Shown: positions 19,207 through 28,606 of the stretch, piece by piece
Layout of the letters: every line of letters begins with the position of its first letter
Position numbering within the stretch: the stretch's first letter is position 1
Assembly: GCF_029893345.1 (NCBI RefSeq)
Contig: NZ_JARXVE010000004.1
Coordinates: 483,835 to 547,834, forward strand
Origin: Mycolicibacterium frederiksbergense
Lineage (GTDB): Bacteria > Actinomycetota > Actinomycetes > Mycobacteriales > Mycobacteriaceae
Reading direction: 5' to 3'
Length of the DNA: 64,000 nt
Notes under the pieces: model-generated
What the model saw: the letters and a program-made list of their open reading frames with translations, nothing else
What the model was told of the DNA's origin: nothing
Databases searched by the model: none
Translations under genes and position numbers: made by a program

Positions 19207-20400
19207 ATGACTGTGCAGCCCACCTTCGGCACTCGAGCGCCGGCGCTATCGCGAACCACGTTGTGGTTCATGGCCATTGCTGCGGGCCTCGGCACCGCCA
19301 CCAGCTATCCCCTGCAACCCGCTGTGGTCGACGTCGCGGCAACTCTTGACGCTTCGGTGGCAGAGGTCGGTTTGGCGCTGGCATGCGGCCCGGTCGGCTA
19401 TCTGTTGGGACTGGCGCTGCTGGTGCCGCTCGTCGACCGGTTTCCACCCAGGTATGTGGTCGCTACCCAACTCGGGGCCCTGGCCGTCGCTCTGGCGGCG
19501 AACGCCGCCTGCCGATCCCCGTGGCTCCTCGGCTTGACTGTCGGTGCCATCGGCGCGTGTTCGACTGTCGGTGCGCAGCTCAGTTCGATCACGGCGCGTT
19601 TCGCGCAGGCTCGACATCGGGCAGCGGCACTGGGGATTGTCACCGCGGGCATCTCGGCCGGAATCATCGGGGGCCGGATCGTCGGTGGTTGGCTGACCGA
19701 CATATTCGGATGGCGGGGTGCTCTGCTGATGATCGCGCTCAGCTGTATCCCCATGGCAGTCATCGCACTTGCCGTGTTGCCCACCACGACCGGCACCGCC
19801 ACGCGTGGATATCTGGCAACACTTCGCGGCCTTCCGCGGCTCTATGTCGAGTACGCAACGCTTCGCATTGCTGCGGCACGAGGCGCGTTGTGGTTCTTCG
19901 CGTTCTGCGCCATCTGGTCCGGCCTCGCCGTCGCGCTGGCGCAGCCGCCATTCTCCTACTCGGCCGAACGTATCGGACTGTACGCAGGTGCAGGCCTCCT
20001 CGGCATGGTCGCCACGCGCATCGCCGGCACGTGGACGGACCGGGTGGGTCCACGCCGCGTCATAGTGGTGGGACTGGTCATCGCCGCTCTCGCCGCCGCT
20101 CTCCTCGGCGTATGCCTGTCGCGTACCGTGGCCACTCTCATCGGCCTGGCCTTGTTCGACGCCGGACTCTTCGCTGCCCAGGTCGCCAATCAGAGCACGG
20201 TTCTGGCGATCGACACTGCAGCGCCCGCCCGGTTCAACAGCGCCTACATGGTCGTCTACTTCATCGGCGGAAGCGTGGGAACAGCATTCGGCGCGGCGGC
20301 GGTCGGATGGTTCGGCTGGCCGGCAACAGGCGCGTTCGCCGTCGCGGCGATCGCACTGGCGATACTGCTTACCGCAACAACCCGGTTCAGAGTTCCTTGA
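19207..20400 (+). CDS. MFS transporter (CynX/NimT- or YcaD-like drug/metabolite permease)
   Basis: 397 residues with about twelve predicted helices and the MFS loop motif variant LVDRFPPRYVVATQLG between helices 2 and 3, repeated as TDRVGPRRVIVVGLV in the second half. The substrate is unknown. The 3' end overlaps the convergent saccharopine dehydrogenase-like gene by 14 bases. It lies between gluQ and tgt, so a role in queuine or precursor uptake is conceivable, but nothing in the sequence shows it. Confidence 0.8.
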   Translation: MTVQPTFGTRAPALSRTTLWFMAIAAGLGTATSYPLQPAVVDVAATLDASVAEVGLALACGPVGYLLGLALLVPLVDRFPPRYVVATQLGALAVALAANAACRSPWLLGLTVGAIGACSTVGAQLSSITARFAQARHRAAALGIVTAGISAGIIGGRIVGGWLTDIFGWRGALLMIALSCIPMAVIALAVLPTTTGTATRGYLATLRGLPRLYVEYATLRIAAARGALWFFAFCAIWSGLAVALAQPPFSYSAERIGLYAGAGLLGMVATRIAGTWTDRVGPRRVIVVGLVIAALAAALLGVCLSRTVATLIGLALFDAGLFAAQVANQSTVLAIDTAAPARFNSAYMVVYFIGGSVGTAFGAAAVGWFGWPATGAFAVAAIALAILLTATTRFRVP

Positions 20401-21592
20401 TGCCCCACGGGGAGCCGTAGTCCTTCAGCAGGTCCAGGAACGGCACCGCGTCGAACGCTTCCGGGCCCAGCACGCCGGCCCCGCTCCAGGTTCCGTTGGC
20501 CAGAAGTTCCAGCGCCACAACGGGATTGATCGCCGTCTGCCAGACCACGCACTGATGGCCATACTCGGCCATCGACCATTGGTTGTCCACCACGTGGTAC
20601 AGGTAGGTCGAGCGGGGGTTGCCGTCCTTGCCGGTGCCGGTCACCCACAGCCCCGCGCAGGTCTTGCCGTGCATCTGCGGCCCCAGGGTGGCCGGGTTGG
20701 GCAGGCAGGCGGCCACCACATCGCGCGGGCTGACCTCGACGCCCCCGACGTTGACCGTGTCGGTGCGGTCCAGCCCCACCTTGTGCAGCGCCTTGAGCAC
20801 ATCGATGAACTCGGTGCCCAGGCCGTATTTGAACGTCGCCCGTTTGCATTTCACCCAGCGCGGCATCAACAGCACTTCCTCGTGCTCGACGTTGACGCAT
20901 TCCACCGGGCCGATGCCCTCGGGGAAGTCGAAGACCTCGGGCTCGCTGAACGGTTCGGTGACGAACCAGCCGCGGTCGGCCTCCCAGATCACCGGCGGGT
21001 TCAGGCACTCCTCGATCGTGGTCCAGATGGAGAACGACGGCGCGAAGTCGTAGCCGTCGACCACCAGGTTCGACCCGTCCCGGGTGCCCAGCTCGTCGAT
21101 CTCGGAGAACAGGTGATCGGCGGCGTAGCGCGCGAACACATCGGACAGACCGGGCTCCACGCCGATCCCGACCAGGGCCAGCCGGCCGGCCGCCTGCCAT
21201 TGGTCTTCGACCGCGAACTGCTCGTCGCCGAGCTTCACCCCGGTCAGCTCATACGGTTTTTGGGGGTGCCGGTGCGACAGGCTCATCGCCATGTCGAGGT
21301 AATCCGCACCGCCGGCCAGTGCGCCGTCGAAGATCGGCATGACGAACCGGGGGTCGACGGCATTCATCACGTGGGTGATGTTGTGCCGGCGCACCAGGTC
21401 GGCGACGGAGTCTGCCGAGCTGGCATCCACCTGCGCGGCGTGAAACCGCGGGTCACCGACGTCCTGGACCGCCTTGGCCGCCCGGCTTTCGTCGTAGTCA
21501 CACACCACGACCTGTTCGAAGAAATCACGCCGGGCCGCGATCGCACAGAACGCCGAGCCGACGCCACCCGCACCCACCAGCAGAATTCGCAT
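20387..21592 (-). CDS. Saccharopine dehydrogenase-family NAD(P) oxidoreductase
   Basis: 401 residues. The N-terminal Rossmann motif is MRILLVGAGGVGSAFCAIAARR, followed by DYDESRA and the family-typical THVMNAVDPRFVMPIFDGALAGGADYLDMA. The C-terminal catalytic domain contains GIGVEPGLSDVFARYAADHL. Relatives act on saccharopine, lysine or carboxynorspermidine, so an amino-acid-derived imine is the likely intermediate; the exact substrate is unknown. The gene is monocistronic by spacing. Confidence 0.8.
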   Translation of the reverse strand: MRILLVGAGGVGSAFCAIAARRDFFEQVVVCDYDESRAAKAVQDVGDPRFHAAQVDASSADSVADLVRRHNITHVMNAVDPRFVMPIFDGALAGGADYLDMAMSLSHRHPQKPYELTGVKLGDEQFAVEDQWQAAGRLALVGIGVEPGLSDVFARYAADHLFSEIDELGTRDGSNLVVDGYDFAPSFSIWTTIEECLNPPVIWEADRGWFVTEPFSEPEVFDFPEGIGPVECVNVEHEEVLLMPRWVKCKRATFKYGLGTEFIDVLKALHKVGLDRTDTVNVGGVEVSPRDVVAACLPNPATLGPQMHGKTCAGLWVTGTGKDGNPRSTYLYHVVDNQWSMAEYGHQCVVWQTAINPVVALELLANGTWSGAGVLGPEAFDAVPFLDLLKDYGSPWGIKEL

Positions 21593-21737
21593 GCCCAGAC
21601 CGTACCCACAGACTGCGGTTTTCGTCGAGGATTACGGCTATGGCTGCAGAATCCGCAGCGGAATCTCTAAATCACGACGGATAACGTCGATATTCTTCCC
21701 GTCACTGAACTATGCCGACCACCACGGGGCCGGAATG

Positions 21738-23034
<1,297 letters not shown>

Positions 23035-23091
23035 TCAACCGGATGCGCGTCCGATTTCCGTCACGGGGGCGGACGCACCCATACTGCGAGC

Positions 23092-23541
23092 GTGAAAATG
23101 GTTGTGAACCGCGGAATCGTCGTCGCCACCGGGTGCGCGGTGCTTCTGGCCGCAGTCGCCGGGTGCTCCTCGCAGGAATCGGGTCCGCCAGGTAAGTCCG
23201 GCGGGGGCCGGGTGACCTTCGGTTCCAACGATGCAGGTCCGGTCAACGGCGTCAGCTGTGAGACCAAGGACGGCCAGATCACGATCGTCGTCGACAGCAA
23301 GATGCCGACCACCGTGGTACTCACCGAGGGCGAGGCACCTGTGGTGCAGTCGGTGAACATCGGCGAGTTCGGGTCCGACGCGGCGTCGCTGACCTACCTC
23401 GCCGGCCTGTCCGGCGCACCGGTGGTGGCCGCGCGCGACGGCAAGGCTTACACCATCACCGGCAATGGCATGGGCATCGATCCGGCCCATCCGGACACGC
23501 CGGTGGACACCCCGTTCGACATCGCGATCACCTGCCCCTGA
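23092..23541 (+). CDS. LpqH-family lipoprotein (first paralogue)
   Basis: 149 residues from GTG 23092 (ATG 23098 and GTG 23104 are possible starts). A lipoprotein signal peptide ends at lipobox AVAGC, so the protein is lipidated on the outer face of the membrane. The mature part shows the LpqH (19-kDa antigen) layout: FGSNDAGPVNGVSCETKDGQITI and the C-terminal FDIAITCP, with two cysteines likely forming a disulfide. The family binds or masks surface glycolipids and is a TLR2 agonist in pathogens; its cell function is not settled. A second family member follows on the same strand. Confidence 0.82.
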   Translation: MKMVVNRGIVVATGCAVLLAAVAGCSSQESGPPGKSGGGRVTFGSNDAGPVNGVSCETKDGQITIVVDSKMPTTVVLTEGEAPVVQSVNIGEFGSDAASLTYLAGLSGAPVVAARDGKAYTITGNGMGIDPAHPDTPVDTPFDIAITCP

Positions 23542-23550
23542 TCGAGCTCA

Positions 23551-23592
23551 ATTCGGCAGTGGTGGTTGCTTACGCAACCACCACTGCCGAAT
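23551..23592 (+). terminator. 19-bp perfect hairpin after the first lipoprotein gene
   Basis: Arms 23551-23569 and 23574-23592 are perfectly complementary over 19 bp with a 4-nt TTAC loop, starting 10 bases after the stop codon. There is no T run, as in many mycobacterial hairpin terminators. It could also protect the mRNA 3' end. Confidence 0.75.
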
Positions 23593-23870
23593 GGTTATCG
23601 GGCCCATCTCCCCGGCCCCGACGCCGGTCCATGCCGTCGACGTCCTCCATCCTCGCGCCGCAATGCACTGACCGATAAGGGAATTCGAGACACCCGGCAC
23701 ATCCTCGGCCGCCGCGTCGGTCCGCCGGTCCTCGGTTTTCCCGGCCCGGCCCCAGCCCGGCCCCGCCGGGAATTCGGCCAAACACACGCCCACGACCTGC
23801 GGTAACCCCATACTTCTGCCAGACGGTCCGCCATAGGACGACGGGCTGCATGACCGTGAGGAGAACCCTG
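23593..23870. other. Non-coding spacer upstream of the second LpqH-type gene
   Basis: I see no convincing gene here; short frames are high-G+C shadows. The stretch ends with GAGGAG at 23857-23863, the ribosome binding site for the GTG at 23871. The lpqH promoter should lie in this spacer, but no clear -10/-35 pair stands out. Confidence 0.4.
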
Positions 23871-24374
23871 GTGAAGCGTGAGTTGCTGGTAGCCGTAGGC
23901 GGCGCTGCGATCGTCATCGCAGGCCTGTCCGGCTGTTCGTCGAACGAAAAGAAGGACACGTCGGGCACAACTACCACCGCCACCGCACAGGTGACGAAAA
24001 CGACCACCGCCCAGGCGGGCGGCGTCACCGCGGCAACCGGCACGGGCACCGCCAGGGTCAACATCGACGGCAAGGACCATCAGGTCGAAGGCACCGTCGT
24101 ATGCGCCACCGTCGCGGGCAACGTCAGCCTCACCGTCGGGCAGGGCACGACCGGCGTCAGCGCCACCCTCAGCGAGGGCGACAATCCGTCGGTGACCGCG
24201 CTCGCACTGGGCAACGTCGACGGCGTCAGCCTCGGGTACACCCCCGGCGTCCCCGGTGGCAGCGCCGAAGCCACCAAGGACGGCAACAAGTACACGATCA
24301 AGGGCGAAGCGACCGGCATGGACGGGATGAACGCGGTGACCAAGCCGTTCGAACTCGAAGTATCCTGCCCCTAG
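23871..24374 (+). CDS. lpqH: LpqH-family 19-kDa lipoprotein (second paralogue)
   Basis: 167 residues from the GTG at 23871, supported by GAGGAG 8 bases upstream. Signal peptide KRELLVAVGGAAIVIAGLSGC with lipobox LSGC (C22) and then SSNEKKD. A Thr/Ala linker of about 35 residues precedes the conserved domain (ARVNIDGKDHQVEGTVVC, GVSLGYTPGVPGG, FELEVSCP). This is closer to M. tuberculosis LpqH (Rv3763) than the upstream paralogue, including the Thr-rich segment that carries O-glycans there. In M. tuberculosis lpqH lies beside the alkylsulfatase-like gene (recalled), whereas here that gene is 16 kb away. Confidence 0.85.
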   Translation: MKRELLVAVGGAAIVIAGLSGCSSNEKKDTSGTTTTATAQVTKTTTAQAGGVTAATGTGTARVNIDGKDHQVEGTVVCATVAGNVSLTVGQGTTGVSATLSEGDNPSVTALALGNVDGVSLGYTPGVPGGSAEATKDGNKYTIKGEATGMDGMNAVTKPFELEVSCP

Positions 24375-24389
24375 CAAACCACTGACACG

Positions 24390-24418
24390 TGTGGGCCCGG
24401 ACGGATGCCGGGCCCACA
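24390..24418 (+). terminator. Hairpin terminator after lpqH-like gene
   Basis: Stem TGTGGGCCCGG / CCGGGCCCACA (24390-24400 with 24408-24418, 11 bp, 7-nt loop) is followed by TTGTGTTT, 16 bases after the stop codon. Confidence 0.8.
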
Positions 24419-24446
24419 TTGTGTTTCCAGCTGTAATGCTGGTGCC

Positions 24447-26240
24447 ATGACTCGACGGACCCGTTCCGCCCTGACCTGGCTGCTGCTGCTCGGCCTGTTC
24501 CTGCCGATCGTCGGATGCTCCTCAGCCCCGGACCCGGCCGATCGCTTTGCCGCGTTCGCTGATGCGTTGGGGCGCAAAGACGCCCACACCGCGGCCGCGC
24601 AGACCAGTGACCCCGCCGCGGCCGAGGCGGCAATCGCCTCGATGTTCGACGGGATGGGTGAGGCGGCCGCGGTGCAGGTCAGCGCCGAACCCGAGAAGGG
24701 CGACGCGTCCGGCGCGACGCTGAAGTACCAGTGGTCCCGGGGCGAGGACGGTAAGGCCGGTCGGTTCGACTACGACACCGCCGGCACCGCCGCCAAGACC
24801 GGCGACGACTGGCTGATCACCTGGACGCCGACCCTGCTGCACCGAGACCTGCGGGACGGATTGACGTTCCAGTACAGCACCGACAGCGACCTGCAGACCC
24901 CGGTGCTGGACCGGACCGGCCAGCCGTTGATGACCTGGCAGACCGTCGGGGTGATCACCCTGGACCGGGCCCACCTGGAATCCGCCGCCGCGCTGGCCGC
25001 ACTGCTGGCCCCGTTCGATCCCACCACCACCGCGGATTCGATCGGCGCGCAATTCAATTCGAACACCGATGACCGGGTCACCGTGATGAAGCTGCGTGAG
25101 GCCGATCTCACCGGAGTGCGCGATCAACTTGCCATGCTCCCCGGCGTCACCGTGACCGAGCAGGGTGAGCTGCTGACCGCCGACCGCCAACTGTCCTCAC
25201 CGGCCATCGGCGGGCTGGCCCAGCTGTGGCACGACCGGATCACCCAGGCCGCGGGATGGTCGGTCTACCTGGTCGCCGAGAAGGGTGCGCCCGCACAGCG
25301 ACTGGCCGCGCAGCCACCCGCACCGGCCGAGCCGCTGCGCACCACGCTGGACCTGCGGCTGCAACTCCTCGCCCAGCACGCCGTCGCCCAGGAGACCCGG
25401 CCCGCCGTGCTGGTGGCGATCTCCGGCTCGACGGGCGGCATCCTGGCCGCCGCGCAGAACGCCGCCGCCGATCCGCAGGGGGCCATCGCCTTCTCCGGCC
25501 TGTACCCGCCGGGGTCGACCTTCAAGACCATCACCACCGCGGCCGCGCTGCAGGCCGGCCTGGTCAAGCCGGACACCCCGGTGGCCTGCCCCGGCCGGCT
25601 GACCATCGAGAACCGCACCATCCCCAACGACGACGACTTCGACCTGGGGACAGTGCCTTTGGCGTCGGCGTTCTCGCATTCCTGCAACACCAGCATGGCC
25701 GCGCTGTCGGACAAGCTGCCCGTCGACGCCCTGACCAACACCGCCCGCGACTTCGGCATCGGCGTGGACTTCACCATTCCTGGTCTCACCACCGTGACCG
25801 GCCAGGTTCCCAACGCGGACACCGCCGCCCAGCGGGTGGAGAACGGAATCGGCCAGGGCACCGTGACGGTCAGCCCATTCGGTCTGGCGGTCGCCGAGGC
25901 CAGCCTGGCGCACGGGTCGACCATCCTGCCCAGCCTGGTCGACGGCGACAAGGTCACTGCCGACACCGCATCGGTGCCGCTGTCGCCCGCGGTCACCGGG
26001 GCACTGCGAGACATGATGCGCAAGACCGTGACCGAGGGCACCGCCACTCAGCTCAGCGATATCGCCGACCTCGGCGGCAAGACCGGCACCGCGGAATTCG
26101 GCGACGGTTCGGACACCCACGCACACGGGTGGTTCGCCGGTATCGCCGGTGATATCGCATTCGCCACCCTGGTGGTGGGCGGAGACTCCTCAACACCCGC
26201 GGTGCGGATCTCGGGCGATTTCCTGCGGCCTACCGGCTAG
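24447..26240 (+). CDS. Class B penicillin-binding protein lipoprotein with MecA_N domain
   Basis: 597 residues. The signal peptide ends in a lipobox (LPIVGC, C24). Residues about 30-150 form an NTF2-like MecA_N domain. The transpeptidase domain carries the three active-site motifs: SxxK at S357-K360 (PPGSTFK), SxN at S412-N414 (HSCN) and KTG at 545-547 (GGKTGTAEF). It cross-links peptidoglycan outside the membrane. The layout matches mycobacterial PBP-lipo/Rv2864c, although this may be a paralogue. ATG 24447 places the signal peptide correctly; the longer frame from 24405 adds only residues over the preceding spacer. Confidence 0.87.
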   Translation: MTRRTRSALTWLLLLGLFLPIVGCSSAPDPADRFAAFADALGRKDAHTAAAQTSDPAAAEAAIASMFDGMGEAAAVQVSAEPEKGDASGATLKYQWSRGEDGKAGRFDYDTAGTAAKTGDDWLITWTPTLLHRDLRDGLTFQYSTDSDLQTPVLDRTGQPLMTWQTVGVITLDRAHLESAAALAALLAPFDPTTTADSIGAQFNSNTDDRVTVMKLREADLTGVRDQLAMLPGVTVTEQGELLTADRQLSSPAIGGLAQLWHDRITQAAGWSVYLVAEKGAPAQRLAAQPPAPAEPLRTTLDLRLQLLAQHAVAQETRPAVLVAISGSTGGILAAAQNAAADPQGAIAFSGLYPPGSTFKTITTAAALQAGLVKPDTPVACPGRLTIENRTIPNDDDFDLGTVPLASAFSHSCNTSMAALSDKLPVDALTNTARDFGIGVDFTIPGLTTVTGQVPNADTAAQRVENGIGQGTVTVSPFGLAVAEASLAHGSTILPSLVDGDKVTADTASVPLSPAVTGALRDMMRKTVTEGTATQLSDIADLGGKTGTAEFGDGSDTHAHGWFAGIAGDIAFATLVVGGDSSTPAVRISGDFLRPTG

Positions 26241-26343
26241 CCTGACCCCGCAATTGGGTGTCAGCCATGGCGACTTCGAGGTGGTCGGCGGGCCAATGTG
26301 GGGTATCGCAAAAACGCGATCGCCGCAGACTCAGGAGACCACC

Positions 26344-26583
26344 ATGAAGATGCCCGTGAAGTTCGTCGCCCCCTGGCTGGCCGCAGCCGCCATCACCGGA
26401 GCCGTTGCCCTGGCCCCCATCGCCAGCGCCGCCCCGGGCCCGGCTTCCCCCGGCCCGGTCGCGGGCACCGACCCCCTGGTCCCGTACGGCACCGACCCGG
26501 CCGTCCCCTACCGGCTGGGCTACATCGATTCCAACCATGACGAGGCCAACACCACCAGCGGCGGTGTGGACCTGCCCTTCTAG
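26344..26583 (+). CDS. Small exported Pro/Gly-rich protein
   Basis: 79 residues with a clear Sec signal peptide (KFVAPWLAAAAITGAVALAPIASA, cleavage near residue 30). The mature part has only about 49 residues, rich in Pro, Gly and Asp (PGPVAGTDPLVPYGTD). No cysteines and no known domain. The ATG is preceded by CAGGAG. The function is unknown. The stop overlaps the convergent reactivase stop by four bases. Confidence 0.65.
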   Translation: MKMPVKFVAPWLAAAAITGAVALAPIASAAPGPASPGPVAGTDPLVPYGTDPAVPYRLGYIDSNHDEANTTSGGVDLPF

Positions 26584-28277
26584 CCCGCGGCGGACAGGTG
26601 CACCAGACCTGACGCCACCGCGAACCGGGGGCCGTGCACACCGTCGATATTGGCCCGGCCCACCACAACTCCCAACGCGCGCAGGGATTCGCCGACGGTG
26701 CGCAGCAATTCGTCGTCGAGCGCGCCACCCCCGGCCAGCACCAGCGCGGTCGGGGGTTTGGCGAATGCGGCCAAGCAGCGGGCGATATTCGCCGCCACCG
26801 TCTCCTGCTTGATCGCCAGCCGCAGACTGCGCCACTCCTCGGCGGCGAGTTTGGTGGAGAACGGCACCAACCCCGCGGTACCGCGGGTGCACAACCTGCC
26901 GATCGCATCCGCCGGGGCCGGGGCATCCAGGAACAGCCGTCGTCCGTCCTCCTCGTGCGCGACGTGCGGGCCCTCGACCCGGATCGCCGGGGTGCGTTTG
27001 ACCCGCTCGGCCAGCGCCTTCGGAATGTTCAGCATCCGCGCCACCGCCACCGTGATGGTCTCCCCCGCCCCCGCGGCGGTCACGGTGTGGTCCGATCCGA
27101 TGAGATCGATGGTGCCGCCGCCGATATCGCACACCACGGAATCCGGCGGAAGTCCTGGTGTGGTGCGGGCACCGCGCGCGGCCGCATCAGGCTCGGTGGC
27201 GATGGTGCGGGCCGGCCGCCCGGTCAACTCCGTGAGCGTCGCCGCGGCGTCCTCAACATGGTCGGCGGCCAACAGGGCCACCACCGTGCCGCGGGCATCG
27301 GCCACGCCACGGCGCAGCCAGGTTCCGCTGTCGAGCGCTGCGAGATCGGTGAAAAAGGCGTCGTCGACCGCGATTTCGTGATCGGCGGTCGGGATCGAGC
27401 GCAGCCGGATCCGCACCACACTGCCCGGTGGTTCGCGGCGCAGGATGGCGTGCGCCTGGGCCGGTGAGTAGCGGACGGTCTGGCCGTCGGCGCGGAACTC
27501 GATGTAGTCCTCGTCGACCGCGGGCGGTTCGGGTGGCTCGGTGCGCGCGGTGACCGCGATGGCCGGGGAATCGGAGAGCTCCCTGGTGAATTCGGCGACG
27601 TCGTGGATCTGGTCGTGGCCCAGGTCCAGCGCCGCACACAGCGCGATCGGGTCGGCCAGCGCCCGGTAGGCGCGGCCCTCGGCGACCACCTCGACCGCGA
27701 CCAGCACACCGGACGCCAACCCGTCCAGGATCACCTCGTCGACCACCGGAACGTCGACCGGAATCCGGTTACGGATCAACACCGCATCGTCCTGGGCGGC
27801 CAGCACGCCGACGATGTTCCAACCGTGCTCGACGGCAGCGGTGATCGCGGCCGCGGCCACCTCGAAGTCGGTGTCGGCGTCGACCGAGACGATCGTCGGG
27901 CCGTCCTGGGGTGGGCCGGTCAGATCCGTCAGCGGCACATGCCGGCCCACCGCGTAACCGGTGCCGGCCGGGGTGCTGGCATCCGGCCTGCGCAGGCTGC
28001 GCACCGGGGAACGCGGGGATGCCGCCGGGGCCAGCGGAGCGGTCTCGGTATCCACCGGCCGGATCGCCGAAAGCGCCAGCTCATCGGCCCGAACCTGGGC
28101 GTCGACCTCGATCCGGTGCAGCAGCGCGGCGGCCCCCTCCAGCGATTCCCGGGATCCCTTGCGACCCCGGGTCGGCGCCTGCCCATGGGTCAGCGGTTGC
28201 ACTGCGCCGTCGAGGATGCGGGCCAGCACGATCTCGGTGGTGTGGTTGCCCACGTCGATCCCGGCGACAACCCTCAC
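26580..28277 (-). CDS. Diol/glycerol dehydratase reactivase, large (ATPase) subunit
   Basis: 565 residues of the ASKHA-type reactivase family (DdrA/PduG). The N-terminus MRVVAGIDVGNHTTEIVLARI is the phosphate-binding loop, and VCDIGGGTIDLIG is the second. The protein releases inactivated cobalamin from the dehydratase using ATP. It is slightly shorter than PduG (about 610). The start overlaps the small-subunit stop (ATGA). No gene for the small reactivase subunit (DdrB/PduH) is next to it. Confidence 0.88.
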   Translation of the reverse strand: MRVVAGIDVGNHTTEIVLARILDGAVQPLTHGQAPTRGRKGSRESLEGAAALLHRIEVDAQVRADELALSAIRPVDTETAPLAPAASPRSPVRSLRRPDASTPAGTGYAVGRHVPLTDLTGPPQDGPTIVSVDADTDFEVAAAAITAAVEHGWNIVGVLAAQDDAVLIRNRIPVDVPVVDEVILDGLASGVLVAVEVVAEGRAYRALADPIALCAALDLGHDQIHDVAEFTRELSDSPAIAVTARTEPPEPPAVDEDYIEFRADGQTVRYSPAQAHAILRREPPGSVVRIRLRSIPTADHEIAVDDAFFTDLAALDSGTWLRRGVADARGTVVALLAADHVEDAAATLTELTGRPARTIATEPDAAARGARTTPGLPPDSVVCDIGGGTIDLIGSDHTVTAAGAGETITVAVARMLNIPKALAERVKRTPAIRVEGPHVAHEEDGRRLFLDAPAPADAIGRLCTRGTAGLVPFSTKLAAEEWRSLRLAIKQETVAANIARCLAAFAKPPTALVLAGGGALDDELLRTVGESLRALGVVVGRANIDGVHGPRFAVASGLVHLSAAG

Positions 28278-28606
28278 CGCAACAGGCCCCGGCGGGCATA
28301 GACGACGGCGGCCTGACGCACCAATGCGGCACAGCGCGATGCGCCGCGCGTCTCCAACGACGCCTGCAGCGCGTCGAGTTCGGCGGCCGTCGAACGATGC
28401 GGCCGCAACGCCTCGTACAGGCCCATCACTTCTTCATCGTCGATGATCGCCAATTCGGCTGCGCGCAGGAAGTTCTCGGCCAACTGGGGGTTGCCGTTCG
28501 CCTCGGCCACCACGGCCTGATGCGCCAGCGCGGCCGGATCCATCCGCAAATCCGACAGGTCCAGCTTGCCGTCGACGGCAGCGTCGACGGTGAATCTCTC
28601 GCTCAT
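28274..28606 (-). CDS. Diol/glycerol dehydratase small (gamma) subunit
   Basis: 110 residues, shorter than PduE (about 170) because the N-terminal extension is missing. Conserved features include LRMDPAALAHQAVVAEANGNPQLAENFLRAAEL and YEALRPHRSTAAELDAL. The missing N-terminal segment is the part that, in enteric enzymes, helps solubility and microcompartment targeting, which fits the absence of shell genes here. It overlaps both neighbours by four bases and is clearly coupled. Confidence 0.87.
   Translation of the reverse strand: MSERFTVDAAVDGKLDLSDLRMDPAALAHQAVVAEANGNPQLAENFLRAAELAIIDDEEVMGLYEALRPHRSTAAELDALQASLETRGASRCAALVRQAAVVYARRGLLR

Noticed and set aside
23551..23592. Transposon terminal inverted repeat
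   Set aside because: The arms are 4 nt apart with no gene between them, so this is a hairpin, not element ends.
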